Assembly: GCF_030010375.1 (NCBI RefSeq)
Contig: NZ_JASCRY010000002.1
Location: 372,001-436,000 of the forward strand
Reading direction: 5' to 3'
Length of the DNA: 64,000 bases
Origin: Flavobacterium yafengii
Lineage (GTDB): Bacteria; Bacteroidota; Bacteroidia; Flavobacteriales; Flavobacteriaceae
Positions 8,674 through 18,186 of this stretch are shown here, piece by piece. A program made the position numbers and the translations under genes. Under the pieces are notes generated by a model. It had not been told where the DNA came from. It searched no databases and was given only the letters and a program-made list of their open reading frames with translations. Each line of letters opens with the position of its first letter. Positions within the stretch are counted from its first letter, which is position 1.

Positions 8674-9769
8674 TTACTCTTCTTTTTGTCCCATCATCAT
8701 GAGATATGCTTTAAGGAATTCATCGATTTCTCCATTCATTACGCCTTCAACATTGCTGGTTTCATGACCGGTTCGAACATCTTTGACTAATTTATAGGGT
8801 TGCATCACGTAATTTCTGATTTGTGAACCCCATTCTATTTTCATTTTCCCGGCTTCAATATCAGCGCGTTGTGCCTGTTTCTTTTTTAACTCAATTTCGT
8901 ACAATTGAGAGCGTAACATTTGCATCGCTCGTTGTCTGTTATCTTGTTGTGATCGTGTTTCAGAACATTGTATCTGAATTCCGGTTGGTTTGTGAAACAA
9001 TTGTACTTTAGTTTCTACTTTATTTACATTTTGTCCTCCGGCACCACTGGATCGAGAAGTGGTAATTTCGATATCGGCAGGATTAATATCAATTTCGATA
9101 CTATCATCTACAAGCGGATACACGTAAACGGATGCAAACGACGTATGACGCTTGGCATTACTGTCAAAAGGAGATATTCTAACTAATCGATGTACGCCGT
9201 TTTCACCTTTCAAGTAACCAAAAGAATAATCGCCTTCAAATTCTAGTGTTACGGTTTTTATACCCGCAGCTTCTCCTTTCTGGAAATTCAGTTCTTTGAT
9301 TTTATAGCCGTATTTTTCGCCCCACATCATGTACATGCGCATGAGCATTTCGGCCCAATCACAACTTTCAGTTCCACCGGCACCAGCTGTTATTTGTACA
9401 ACAGCACTCAACGTATCGCCTTCGTCCGAAAGCATATTTTTGAATTCGATTGCTTCAATATGAGCTTGAGTGGCGTTGTAATGTTCGTCTAATTCTTCTC
9501 CGGTAAGTTCTCCTTCTTTATAAAAATCATAGGCGAGTTGCAATTCGTCCGTCATTTCGACCGCTTTATTGTAATCTTCTATCCATTTTTTCTTGTTTCT
9601 AAGATTTTTTACAATGAGTTCCGCTTCTTTTGCATTGTTCCAAAAGTCAGGAGCAAAAGTTTTCTCTTCTTCATTAGAAATCTCAATTAGCTTGGCATCA
9701 ACGTCAAAGATACCTCCTCAACGCACCAAGGCGCTCCACAATACCTTTAATTTGTTCGGTAGTTGTCAT
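8674..9769 (-). CDS. prfB: peptide chain release factor 2, with programmed +1 frameshift
   Basis: RF2 recognises UGA and UAA stop codons. The gene starts at 9769 (ATG ACA ACT ACC), runs 21 codons to a CTT TGA C site at 9709-9703, shifts +1 and continues through GAC GTT GAT to the stop at 8674, giving about 364 residues, the normal RF2 length. An AGGAGG stimulator lies three bases before the CTT, as in other prfB genes. Key motifs are the SPF anticodon-like tripeptide in [15 protein letters not shown] and the GGQ in [14 protein letters not shown] simple ORF search starts only at 9555 and would lose the first 70 or so residues. The gene is autoregulated by RF2 level through the in-frame TGA. 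Confidence 0.95.
9703..9718 (-). promoter_or_regulatory. prfB programmed frameshift site
   Basis: Minus-strand sequence AGGAGGTATCTTTGAC: an internal Shine-Dalgarno stimulator, then the slippery CTT and a weak UGA followed by C. When RF2 is scarce, the ribosome slips +1 and makes full-length RF2. Confidence 0.93.
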
Positions 9770-9857
9770 AAAATTATATTAATTTGATAAGTCTGTTTTC
9801 AATATTTATAAAAAATTCCGTTGTGTAATATATTTAGTTTAGTTTTAACTGAACTAG

Positions 9858-9889
9858 TTTGAATTAACAAACGGTATTATGTAAATTTG
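9858..9889 (+). promoter_or_regulatory. promoter of the threonine aldolase gene
   Basis: TTTG at 9858-9861, a 20-base spacer and TAAATTTG at 9882-9889. It overlaps the first ATG of the open frame (9887), which supports using the later start at 9959. Confidence 0.65.
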
Positions 9890-9958
9890 TGGCACAAAAA
9901 TAGAAAAATTTTACGAAGGGACAATTCGGGAATTGTCCGTACTGATAATAAAAAAAAT

Positions 9959-10981
9959 ATGGAAATAAATTTAATTAGCGATACAATCACAAAGCCTTCT
10001 AATGAAATGTTGCAATACATGTTTAAAGCAGTTGTAGGGGATGATGTTTACAAACAAGATCCTACTGTTATTGAATTAGAAGCAAAAGTTGCAGCGATGT
10101 TTGGTATGGAGGCAGGACTTTTCTTCCCTTCTGGAACAATGGCCAATCAAGCAGCCATAAAATTGCATACACAGCCCGGCGAACAATTAATAGCGGACAA
10201 ATACGCACACGTTTATCATTATGAAGGTGGTGGAGTTTCTTTTAATAGCGGAGTTTCTTGTTGTTTATTAGACGGAAACCGCGGAATGATAACTGCCGAA
10301 CAAGTGGCGGGAGCAATTAATGACCCTGAATTTTATCACAGTCCTTTAACGAGTTTAGTTTGTGTGGAAAACACAACCAATAAGGGCGGAGGCGCTTGTT
10401 ACGAACTAGAAGACTTGCAAAGAATTAAACAGGTTTGCGATGCCAATAATTTGAAATTTCACATGGATGGCGCCCGAATTTGGAATGCATTGGTAGCCAA
10501 AAAGCAAGATCCAAAAGCATTTGGAAAATTATTCGATACTATTTCGGTTTGTTTATCCAAAGGATTGGGAGCACCAATTGGTTCTGTTTTATTGGCTGAT
10601 AAAGCGACTATTCACAGAGCGTTGCGTGTTCGAAAAATATTAGGTGGCGGAATGCGTCAAGTAGGATATTTGGCAGCAGCCGGAATTTATGCTTTGGATA
10701 ACAACATAGAACGCCTTGCTGAAGATCATCGTAGAGCTAAAGAAATTGCCGATGTATTGAAAAAGTTAAGCTGGGTAGCTTCTGTAGAGCCAGTTGAGAC
10801 TAATATTTTGATTTTTTCATTGGTGCCAAATTGTAACGAGAAGAATTTAATTGAAGTTTTAAAACAAAAAAACATTTCAATCAGCTCGATGGGACATGGA
10901 AAATTGAGAATTGTAACGCATCTTGATTATAGAGAAGTGATGCATACTTATGTTTTGGAAACACTCCAAAAATTAGTATAA
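9959..10981 (+). CDS. ltaE: low-specificity threonine aldolase
   Basis: A PLP enzyme of fold type I that splits threonine or allo-threonine into glycine and acetaldehyde. The start at 9959 (MEINLISDTITKPSNEM) gives 340 residues, the family length; the frame is open back to 9887 but that stretch overlaps the promoter. Motifs: DDVYKQDPTVIELE, GLFFPSGTMANQ, HMDGARIWNA with the PLP-ring aspartate, and SVCLSKGLGAPIGS with the PLP lysine. It may feed glycine to one-carbon metabolism; gcvT is 10 kb away. Monocistronic, ending at an inverted-repeat terminator. Confidence 0.88.
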   Translation: MEINLISDTITKPSNEMLQYMFKAVVGDDVYKQDPTVIELEAKVAAMFGMEAGLFFPSGTMANQAAIKLHTQPGEQLIADKYAHVYHYEGGGVSFNSGVSCCLLDGNRGMITAEQVAGAINDPEFYHSPLTSLVCVENTTNKGGGACYELEDLQRIKQVCDANNLKFHMDGARIWNALVAKKQDPKAFGKLFDTISVCLSKGLGAPIGSVLLADKATIHRALRVRKILGGGMRQVGYLAAAGIYALDNNIERLAEDHRRAKEIADVLKKLSWVASVEPVETNILIFSLVPNCNEKNLIEVLKQKNISISSMGHGKLRIVTHLDYREVMHTYVLETLQKLV

Positions 10982-10998
10982 TTCTGTTTGGAAAATTT

Positions 10999-11062
10999 GT
11001 TTAAAGTTTAAGGTTTAACGTTTTTATCGCGATGAAAAAACAGTAAGCCTTAAACTTTAAAC
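10999..11062. terminator. inverted repeat between convergent genes
   Basis: Exact 15-bp arms GTTTAAAGTTTAAGG (10999-11013) and its complement (11048-11062), followed on the plus strand by a T6 run. It serves the threonine aldolase and ybaB genes and is one of several hairpins in this window built from short AAAGTTT/AAAGTC-like words. Confidence 0.7.
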
Positions 11063-11066
11063 TTTT

Positions 11067-11387
11067 TTATTTAAAAAGATTATCCATTCCTGGAATCATT
11101 GGCATATCCATTTTTGCAACAGCATCAAGTTCAGCTTCATTTACTTTAGTAGCTTTTTCGATAGCTTTGTTTAGTACCAAAATCATATAATCTTCTAATT
11201 GTTCTTTGTCTTCCAGCAAAGAATCGTCAATAGTAATTGATTTAATTGAGCGATTGGCAGTCAGTGTCACTTTCAATAAACCATCGGTACTTTGCTCATC
11301 TATAAGGACTGTGTCTAAACGTTTTTTAGTGTCTTCTATCTTTTGTTGGGTTTCTTTAAGTTTACCCATCATTCCCATTAAATCCAT
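11067..11387 (-). CDS. YbaB/EbfC-family nucleoid-associated protein
   Basis: A 106-residue small protein of the YbaB/EbfC family, which binds DNA as a tweezer-like dimer. The N-terminal coiled-coil helix ([22 protein letters not shown]) and the following beta-hairpin plus helix ([21 protein letters not shown]) are typical, as is the methionine-rich C-terminus. In many bacteria it sits beside dnaX and recR; here it is beside peptidase and aldolase genes, so context gives no more. Very likely nucleoid-associated. Confidence 0.82.
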   Translation of the reverse strand: MDLMGMMGKLKETQQKIEDTKKRLDTVLIDEQSTDGLLKVTLTANRSIKSITIDDSLLEDKEQLEDYMILVLNKAIEKATKVNEAELDAVAKMDMPMIPGMDNLFK

Positions 11388-11457
11388 GTTTTAATTTTTT
11401 TAAATTAATTGAATCACAAAATTAGTATATTGCATAGTCATATTCAACAAAATATTC

Positions 11458-13593
11458 ATGAAAAATAGACTCATCATAACTTCTCTTTGTGTTATTTTTG
11501 CAACTTCATTTACTAATACAAAAGCACAACAAATGTTAAAAAATAGTCCAATTCCAGTAGCTAAAATAATTCCTAAATCATTAGAAAAACATAATGAGAC
11601 AAGAATTGATAATTACTTCTGGCTAAATGACAGAGAAAATCCCGAAGTTATTGATTACCTGAATAAGGAAAACACCTACTATGATGCAATGACTGCGCAT
11701 ACTAAAGATTTTCAAAAAGAATTGTTTGAGGAAATGAAAGGAAGAATTAAGGAAGATGATCAATCAGTTCCTTATTTATATAATGGTTATTACTACATCA
11801 CACGTTTTGAGAAAGGGCAGGATTATCCCATTTATTCCAGAAAAAAAGGAAGTCTTTCTGCCAATGAAGAAATTTTATTCAACTGTAATGATTTGGCTAA
11901 AGGACATTCCTATTTTCAATTAGGAGGTTTGAGTGTGAGTCCTGATAATAAATTTGCAAGTTTTGGAATAGACATTGTTGGAAGAAGAATCTACACGATA
12001 CAGATAAAAAATCTTGAAACGGGAGAAATCCTTTCGGATAAAATTGAAAATGCCACAGGAAACTCAGTTTGGGCAAACGATAATAAAACTATTTTTTATA
12101 CCAGACAGGACAAAGTTACCTTGCGATCTGATAAAGTTTTCAAACACAAATTAGCTACTGATGCTGTAGATGATGTTTTGGTTTTTAACGAAAAGGACGA
12201 TACCTTCAACGTTTCGGTGAGTAAAGAAAAATCAAGAAAATACATTGTTATTGGTTCAGGAAGTACATTAACGACTGAATATAGAATACTTAATTCTGAT
12301 ACTCCAAATGGTGAGTTTGTGGTTTTTCAACCAAGAGTTCGTGGTTTAGAATACAGTATTTCTCATTTTGGCGATTCTTTTTATATTCTTACCAATAAAG
12401 ACAAGGCAACTAATTTCAAGTTGATGAAAACGCCTGAGAACGCTACTGCAAAAGAAAATTGGAAAGATGTAATTGCACATAGAAAAGACGTTTTGCTGGA
12501 AGATATCGAGATTTTTAGAAACTATTTGGTTGTCGAAGAACGTTCAAATGGATTGAATCATATTCGAATAATGCCTTGGAGTGGAGAAGGAGAGTATTAC
12601 TTGCCTTTTGGAAGTGAAACGTACAATGCCTACACGACCACAAATGTTAATTTTGACACTGATATCTTACGTTACAGCTATCAATCATTAGCAACGCCGT
12701 CTTCGGTTATTGATTTTAACATGAAAACCAAAGAGAAAGAAATCAAGAAAGAGCAAGAAGTTCTTGGAGGCAAATTTGATAAAAATAATTATATAGAAGA
12801 ACGCGTTTGGGCCACGGCTACTGATGGAACTAAGGTGCCTATTTCCTTGGTATACCGAAAAGGATTAAAAAAAGACGGCAAAAATCCTTTGTTACTTTAT
12901 GCATATGGCTCTTATGGAGTTACAATGGATACTTACTTTTCATCGACACGTTTGTCTATTCTGGACAGAGGATTTGTATTTGCAATAGCACACATTCGCG
13001 GTGGCGAAGATTTAGGAAGAGAATGGTATGAGGACGGAAAATTATTGAAAAAGAAAAACACATTCACTGATTTTATTGATTGTTCCAAGTTTTTGATTCA
13101 GGAAAAATATACTTCACCAAACCATTTATATGCCGAAGGCGGTTCAGCAGGCGGATTATTAATGGGAGCAGTAGTCAATATGGCTCCAGAATTGTATAAC
13201 GGAGTGATTGCTCAAGTGCCTTTTGTAGATGTAATTACCACGATGCTTGATGATACGATTCCGCTTACAACTGGAGAATATGACGAGTGGGGAAATCCAA
13301 ATGAGAAAAAATCGTATGATTATATGTTATCGTATTCGCCTTATGATAATGTAAAGGCTCAAAAATACCCTAATATGTTTGTTTCTACGGGACTTCATGA
13401 TTCTCAAGTGCAATATTGGGAGCCTGCAAAGTGGGTTGCAAAGCTACGTACCTTAAAAACAAATGATACCGTTTTATATCTTAATACGAATATGGATGCC
13501 GGTCACGGTGGCGCTTCAGGACGATTTGAAGCTCTAAAGGAATTAGCAAAGGAATATAGTTTTTTATTAGATTTAGAAGGAATTAAAAACTAA
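11458..13593 (+). CDS. secreted prolyl oligopeptidase (S9A)
   Basis: A 711-residue serine peptidase with a signal peptide (MKNRLIITSLCVIFATSFT...). Residues about 30-440 form the seven-bladed beta-propeller; the alpha/beta-hydrolase domain follows. The catalytic triad can be placed as Ser563 in GGSAGG, Asp648 in GLHDSQ and His683 in GHGGASG, close to the spacing of the mammalian enzyme. It cleaves after proline in small peptides and is expected in the periplasm. Monocistronic; starts 70 bases from the divergent ybaB gene. Confidence 0.92.
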   Translation: MKNRLIITSLCVIFATSFTNTKAQQMLKNSPIPVAKIIPKSLEKHNETRIDNYFWLNDRENPEVIDYLNKENTYYDAMTAHTKDFQKELFEEMKGRIKEDDQSVPYLYNGYYYITRFEKGQDYPIYSRKKGSLSANEEILFNCNDLAKGHSYFQLGGLSVSPDNKFASFGIDIVGRRIYTIQIKNLETGEILSDKIENATGNSVWANDNKTIFYTRQDKVTLRSDKVFKHKLATDAVDDVLVFNEKDDTFNVSVSKEKSRKYIVIGSGSTLTTEYRILNSDTPNGEFVVFQPRVRGLEYSISHFGDSFYILTNKDKATNFKLMKTPENATAKENWKDVIAHRKDVLLEDIEIFRNYLVVEERSNGLNHIRIMPWSGEGEYYLPFGSETYNAYTTTNVNFDTDILRYSYQSLATPSSVIDFNMKTKEKEIKKEQEVLGGKFDKNNYIEERVWATATDGTKVPISLVYRKGLKKDGKNPLLLYAYGSYGVTMDTYFSSTRLSILDRGFVFAIAHIRGGEDLGREWYEDGKLLKKKNTFTDFIDCSKFLIQEKYTSPNHLYAEGGSAGGLLMGAVVNMAPELYNGVIAQVPFVDVITTMLDDTIPLTTGEYDEWGNPNEKKSYDYMLSYSPYDNVKAQKYPNMFVSTGLHDSQVQYWEPAKWVAKLRTLKTNDTVLYLNTNMDAGHGGASGRFEALKELAKEYSFLLDLEGIKN

Positions 13594-13608
13594 TTAGATT
13601 TTTTTTGT

Positions 13609-13616
13609 TAAATTTG
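13609..13616 (+). promoter_or_regulatory. -7 promoter element of the cysteine synthase-like gene
   Basis: TAAATTTG, 46 bases before the ATG. No clear TTTG at the -33 position. Confidence 0.4.
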
Positions 13617-13662
13617 CAACATTCGTGTTTAATGAAAAATTGCCACGACTAACTATTTTTTT

Positions 13663-14703
13663 ATGAAAAAAGAAATAACTGCTTATAATAATGTTTTAGA
13701 ATTAATAGGTAATACTCCACTTATTAAGCTAAATAAAGTTACTGAAAATTTAGAAGGGAATTTTTACGCTAAAGTAGAAGCTTTTAATCCAGGACATTCC
13801 TCAAAAGATAGAATAGCATTATACATAATTGAAGAAGCTGAAAAGAAAGGTATTTTATCTCCGGGTGATACCATAATTGAAACAACTTCCGGTAATACGG
13901 GTTTTAGTTTAGCAATGGTCAGTATAATAAAAGGCTACAACTGCATTCTTGCTGTTAGTTCTAAATCATCTAAAGATAAAATAGATATGCTTCGCAGCTT
14001 AGGTGCTAAAGTATATGTTTGTCCGGCGCATGTTTCTGCTGATGATGAGCGTTCTTATTATAACGTAGCCAAACGTTTGCACGAAGAAACAAAAGGCTCG
14101 GTTTATATCAATCAGTATTTCAATGAATTGAATGTTGATGCGCATTATAAGTCTACCGGTCCGGAAATTTGGAAACAAACTAACGGAGCAATTACACACT
14201 TAATTGCTTGTAGTGGAACAGGTGGCACTATTTCAGGTACTGCAAAATATCTAAAAGAGCAAAATCCTAATATTAGAATTCTTGGAGTGGATGCTTTTGG
14301 TTCTGTATTGAAAAAATATCATGAAACCAGAGAATTCGATAATGATGAAATTTATCCATACAGAATAGAAGGTTTGGGGAAAAATTTAATTCCATCTGCA
14401 ACGGATTTTGATATTATTGATAAGTTCATGAAAGTGACGGATGAGGAAAGCGCTCATGCTGCACGAGAAATCACCAGAAAAGAAGGTTTATTTGTTGGAT
14501 ATACTTCAGGAGCAGTGATGCAAGCGATAAGACAATATGCAGAAGAAGGTGAATTTGACGCCGACAGTAATGTAATTGCAATTTTTCCGGATCACGGTTC
14601 TCGTTATATGAGTAAAGTATTTAGCGATGATTGGATGAACGAACAAGGTTTCTTTGACAGCATCAACGAAGAAGAAGTTCAAAAAATTGAAATGATAAAA
14701 TAA
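13663..14703 (+). CDS. PLP-dependent cysteine synthase / cystathionine beta-synthase-like enzyme
   Basis: A 346-residue fold-type II PLP enzyme. It has [19 protein letters not shown] with the PLP lysine, [13 protein letters not shown] for substrate carboxylate binding, and [15 protein letters not shown] for the cofactor phosphate. The C-terminal [19 protein letters not shown] segment is more like the catalytic core of cystathionine beta-synthase than classical CysK, but there is no C-terminal CBS regulatory domain. It should make cysteine from O-acetylserine or cystathionine from serine and homocysteine. No other sulfur gene is adjacent. The exact substrate is open. Confidence 0.82.
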   Translation: MKKEITAYNNVLELIGNTPLIKLNKVTENLEGNFYAKVEAFNPGHSSKDRIALYIIEEAEKKGILSPGDTIIETTSGNTGFSLAMVSIIKGYNCILAVSSKSSKDKIDMLRSLGAKVYVCPAHVSADDERSYYNVAKRLHEETKGSVYINQYFNELNVDAHYKSTGPEIWKQTNGAITHLIACSGTGGTISGTAKYLKEQNPNIRILGVDAFGSVLKKYHETREFDNDEIYPYRIEGLGKNLIPSATDFDIIDKFMKVTDEESAHAAREITRKEGLFVGYTSGAVMQAIRQYAEEGEFDADSNVIAIFPDHGSRYMSKVFSDDWMNEQGFFDSINEEEVQKIEMIK

Positions 14704-14720
14704 GTTGAAAATTATAAATA

Positions 14721-14757
14721 AAAAAGTCCCATCTGCTTTTGCAAATGGGACTTTTTT
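14721..14757 (+). terminator. intrinsic terminator after the cysteine synthase-like gene
   Basis: 12-bp stem AAAAAGTCCCAT / ATGGGACTTTTT with an inner GC/GC pair and a T6 run. Confidence 0.85.
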
Positions 14758-14787
14758 ATTGCACTCTAAATAAGAACACTTTTTTAT

Positions 14788-16860
14788 TTAATCCAATAAT
14801 TCAGGATTATTAAGGATCAATTCAATTTTTTTAATAGTGATTGTGATCTGACTCATTTGTAATTCTATATTTCTAAAAAAGAGACTAATATCTCTATTGA
14901 CCCAACTTTCAGAAATAACTCTGGCACCCAAACTAATTCTTAAAATAGCACTTTCAATTTCTGTAGTATATTTTACATTAACTGCTTGACCAATATGACA
15001 TTTTTGGGCCGCAAGCCGAATGATTTCTAAAGAAGAACCTTCAAACTGATCAGATAAATCAGAATTTAATAAAGTATATAATTTTTTTACTTTATCAACA
15101 GATAAGACTTCATTGTTTTTAAAAATAAAGAAAGGAAAAATGGTACGGATATTTCTTATTCCAAATTCTTTACTGCTGTAACTCTTAGTTTTTGTTTCAT
15201 CCCCATAAATAGGTTGTAAAAAAGTGGCCTCTTTTATGGAGTCATCCACAAAATTGCAAAACATCTCAATACCCATATTTCGATATAAAATAGGTGTTTT
15301 GTAATACCTGTCCATTTCAACCACAGCAGCATTCCAGCGCATATAGGAACCATAGTTATAGCCGTCAGATAATTCATTGGAACAAAACCAAGAAGTAGGC
15401 CAATCAGAACGATTATAATATTGGGTTAATCCTTTGGGTAATGTATTTTTTACAGATTGAATTAATTTATTGACACTTTTAGGTAAAATTAATGCACCGC
15501 AGTATGGAGGACCAGTGAAGAATTTACTCCCCGTTATGGTGACAATATATCCTTTATTTAAATAATTTTGTATGTCTTTTGGATCTAATCTTAGCTGTGA
15601 TCCATCTACAATTATTTGAATTGATAAATCTTCAAGTGTATTTAGTTTTTTAATAAATTCGTCACTAGGAGATTGATACCCTAATTTTGATTGGTCCATA
15701 GTATGTAATACTATATGCCTGCCTTGATTTTTGGTCGTAATAACGGCGTCAAATACTTCCTGATCTAATTGATTAGAAGATTTTAATGCACCATTTTGAT
15801 CTCTAAAAGGGATTTGTATTAAATCAACATCTCTAAAACCTTCAATTTTAGTGTCTTTTTTAATTGGATAATTTAAAGCAGTAGTGTTTTCAAAATGACA
15901 CCCTTTTAAGGCCGCCGCCACACCGCTGCCAGTTTCATCAGAGGCAACCAGAATATGTGTAATTTCTTTATCGGAAATAATTTGTGTTATGGCTGCTATT
16001 TGAAGAGAAGAATCAGTACCTGATGGTGAAAAAATTATTTCACATTCCTCATTTAATTTAAATATATGTCTCAGGTTATTTTTCAGCAGTTCAGAAAACT
16101 CGATCGTAGTATTTTGAAAACCTTTTTTCAGGCTATTTCTAATCAATATACTTCTCACTTTATCTGTTTTATCAAAAGCAAAATTAGAAACGCTCGACGC
16201 CGTAGAAGAAGCAAAAGTAAATGCATCAGGTCTTGGGAATGGGCGACATCCGTATTTATTTAGCAAATGAATCTCGTCGATATTCAATCTAAGATCTCCT
16301 CCAGACATCAACATGTATTCTGTGGGTTTTGCAAGATTTTCGACAATAGGTTTCCAAGATTCTTTGAGTTCAGTATTAGAATTTTTTAAACCATGAAAAG
16401 ACTGGAGCTCTTCGTTTATTAATGAAGATTCGGTATTTAAATAGGTATCATTTTTAATTAGATTAATTAGAAGATAATCAAGATTTTCTAATTTTTCTTT
16501 ATCATCTTTAGGTAGTAAATTATAAAATATTCGAATTACTTCAAGAGCTGCAATATCACATAAAATAGTGTCTTTTTTCTCGGCGTTCAAAGCTTTGTAC
16601 CATAGCTGCCATTCGATTCCATATCTTAAATAGACTAAAGCTAAAATGGGTTTATTCAAAAAGGAGGAACCAATTATAATTGATTTGTTAGGAACAATTT
16701 TGAAAATAGTAGGCTCACTGGTTGAAGTGATAATATTGATGTTATTTATCTTTGGTACGGTATTGAATCTTTTTAAAATGCGAACTAAATAATTTACATT
16801 TTCTTTTTCAAATAAACTAGTTCTTTTATATTGATTTTCAATTAGAATATTGTTTGTCAT
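14788..16860 (-). CDS. 690-residue PLP fold-type I-like protein of unknown function
   Basis: I do not recognise a named family. The middle looks like a PLP-dependent fold-type I enzyme: FSPSGTDSSLQIA near residue 280 (cofactor phosphate region), IIVDGSQLRLD with Asp419 (pyridine-nitrogen contact), and TITGSKFFTGPPYCGAL with Lys446, the probable Schiff-base lysine, 27 residues further on as expected. About 200 residues precede it, ending in GGDLRLNIDEIHLL and GCRPFPRPDAFTFASSTASS, and the C-terminus contains IRLAAQKCHIGQAVNV. It is far longer than usual aminotransferases (about 400). It is monocistronic, convergent to the cysteine synthase-like gene, with base use like its neighbours. It may be an aminotransferase, decarboxylase or lyase of an unusual substrate; this is inference. 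Confidence 0.6.
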   Translation of the reverse strand: MTNNILIENQYKRTSLFEKENVNYLVRILKRFNTVPKINNINIITSTSEPTIFKIVPNKSIIIGSSFLNKPILALVYLRYGIEWQLWYKALNAEKKDTILCDIAALEVIRIFYNLLPKDDKEKLENLDYLLINLIKNDTYLNTESSLINEELQSFHGLKNSNTELKESWKPIVENLAKPTEYMLMSGGDLRLNIDEIHLLNKYGCRPFPRPDAFTFASSTASSVSNFAFDKTDKVRSILIRNSLKKGFQNTTIEFSELLKNNLRHIFKLNEECEIIFSPSGTDSSLQIAAITQIISDKEITHILVASDETGSGVAAALKGCHFENTTALNYPIKKDTKIEGFRDVDLIQIPFRDQNGALKSSNQLDQEVFDAVITTKNQGRHIVLHTMDQSKLGYQSPSDEFIKKLNTLEDLSIQIIVDGSQLRLDPKDIQNYLNKGYIVTITGSKFFTGPPYCGALILPKSVNKLIQSVKNTLPKGLTQYYNRSDWPTSWFCSNELSDGYNYGSYMRWNAAVVEMDRYYKTPILYRNMGIEMFCNFVDDSIKEATFLQPIYGDETKTKSYSSKEFGIRNIRTIFPFFIFKNNEVLSVDKVKKLYTLLNSDLSDQFEGSSLEIIRLAAQKCHIGQAVNVKYTTEIESAILRISLGARVISESWVNRDISLFFRNIELQMSQITITIKKIELILNNPELLD

Positions 16861-17365
16861 ATATGTTATAATTTTAAGCGTTCCTTAGAACGATATTCTG
16901 TATTGGGAAAATTTGCTTTCTAACTAAATTCAATCAAGAACCATCTTTTGTAGAAAATCTTCACAAAAAATAATTGTGTTTCCAATGGTTTTATGTTTCG
17001 CTTGTTTTTAAGGTGTTGAATTTCGCAAAAGTTAGCAAATATAATAAACTTGGTTGCAGTAAAAAAGATATTAAAAAATACTCGTTTGCTAAATCATCTT
17101 TTTTTAGTTAAAGTCAGTTATTTAAACGGTATTTATAAAATAATTTGAAGGTACACACTTATTAAAAATTGTATTGAAACACTATTGGTTTAGTTCTTGA
17201 AAACTTCAGAAAAAGTGAAAAGCAATAGGAAAACAAATAATTCCAAGAAACTATCTAGTTTGTGTTGTAAATATATTTTCAGCCGATTTTACTAAATAAC
17301 TCAGAAAATACTTTAAACAAGAAATGACAGAGGCTTCATTCTTGATTCATAAATTGTGAAACAAA
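16861..17365. other. 505-base intergenic region upstream of the PLP-fold gene
   Basis: No credible gene on either strand. On the minus strand a TATATTTG element (17043-17036) is a possible -7 promoter for the PLP-fold gene, giving a 5' leader of about 170 bases. The rest is AT-rich with no clear repeat. Confidence 0.4.
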
Positions 17366-17391
17366 AAAACTCCAGCCAAAGCTAGAGTTTT
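17366..17391 (-). terminator. intrinsic terminator after yebC
   Basis: Minus strand: AAAACTC / GAGTTTT stem with inner AGC/GCT pairing and a T7 run, 21 bases beyond the yebC stop. Confidence 0.8.
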
Positions 17392-17411
17392 AAGTATAAT
17401 TATAAAGAAAT

Positions 17412-18125
17412 CTATTCTTCTTCCATAGTGTGATATACGTTCATCACGTCATCATCTTCCTCGATTTTTTCAATAAGTTTCTCTACATCCGCTACTTGAG
17501 CTTCAGTAAGTTTCTTAGTGATTTGAGGAATTCTTTCGAATCCGGAAGAAAGAATTTCTAATCCTCTGTTTTCTAATTCTTTTTGAATGGTTCCAAAACT
17601 CCCAAAAGGAGCATATATTAAAATACCGTCTTCGTCTTCAAAAACCTCTTCAGCACCAAAATCGATTAACTCTAATTCTAATTCTTCAGGGTCGATTCCG
17701 TTTGTTGGAATTCTAAAATTACAGGTATGATCAAACATAAATTCAACCGAACCCTGGGTTCCCATAGTTCCATTGCATTTGTTAAAATAACTACGAATGT
17801 TAGCTACGGTTCTATTGTTGTTATCAGTTGCAGTTTCAACTAGAATTGCAATTCCATGAGGCGCATATCCTTCAAATAAAACTTCTTTATAGTTGGCTGT
17901 GTCTTTATCGGTAGCTTTTTTAATGGCACGTTCTACATTTTCTTTTGGCATATTTACTGCCTTCGAGTTCTGAATAACGGCTCTTAATCTGGAGTTGGCA
18001 TCAGGATTAGGACCGCCTTCTTTTACAGCCATTACAATATCTTTACCAATTCTGGTAAATGCTTTGGCCATTGCCGACCAACGTTTCATTTTTCTACCTT
18101 TTCTAAACTCAAACGCTCTTCCCAT
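17412..18125 (-). CDS. yebC: YebC/PmpR-family protein
   Basis: A 237-residue member of the YebC/PmpR (TACO1) family, with the N-terminal GRAFEFRKGRKMKRWSAMAK segment, GGPNPDANSRLRAVIQNSKA and an acidic C-terminus. Members were called DNA-binding regulators, while recent work in other species links them to translation of proline-rich stretches. The start at 18125 (MGRAFEFRKGRK) is the family start. It is last in a same-strand run gcvT - S41 protease - surface protein - yebC, 61 bases after the previous stop, and ends at a terminator. Confidence 0.88.
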   Translation of the reverse strand: MGRAFEFRKGRKMKRWSAMAKAFTRIGKDIVMAVKEGGPNPDANSRLRAVIQNSKAVNMPKENVERAIKKATDKDTANYKEVLFEGYAPHGIAILVETATDNNNRTVANIRSYFNKCNGTMGTQGSVEFMFDHTCNFRIPTNGIDPEELELELIDFGAEEVFEDEDGILIYAPFGSFGTIQKELENRGLEILSSGFERIPQITKKLTEAQVADVEKLIEKIEEDDDVMNVYHTMEEE

Positions 18126-18186
18126 TTCTATCTTTTATTTTGAACTGCAAAAATACAGTTATTAGTTATTTTTTCAAAAATTTTTA

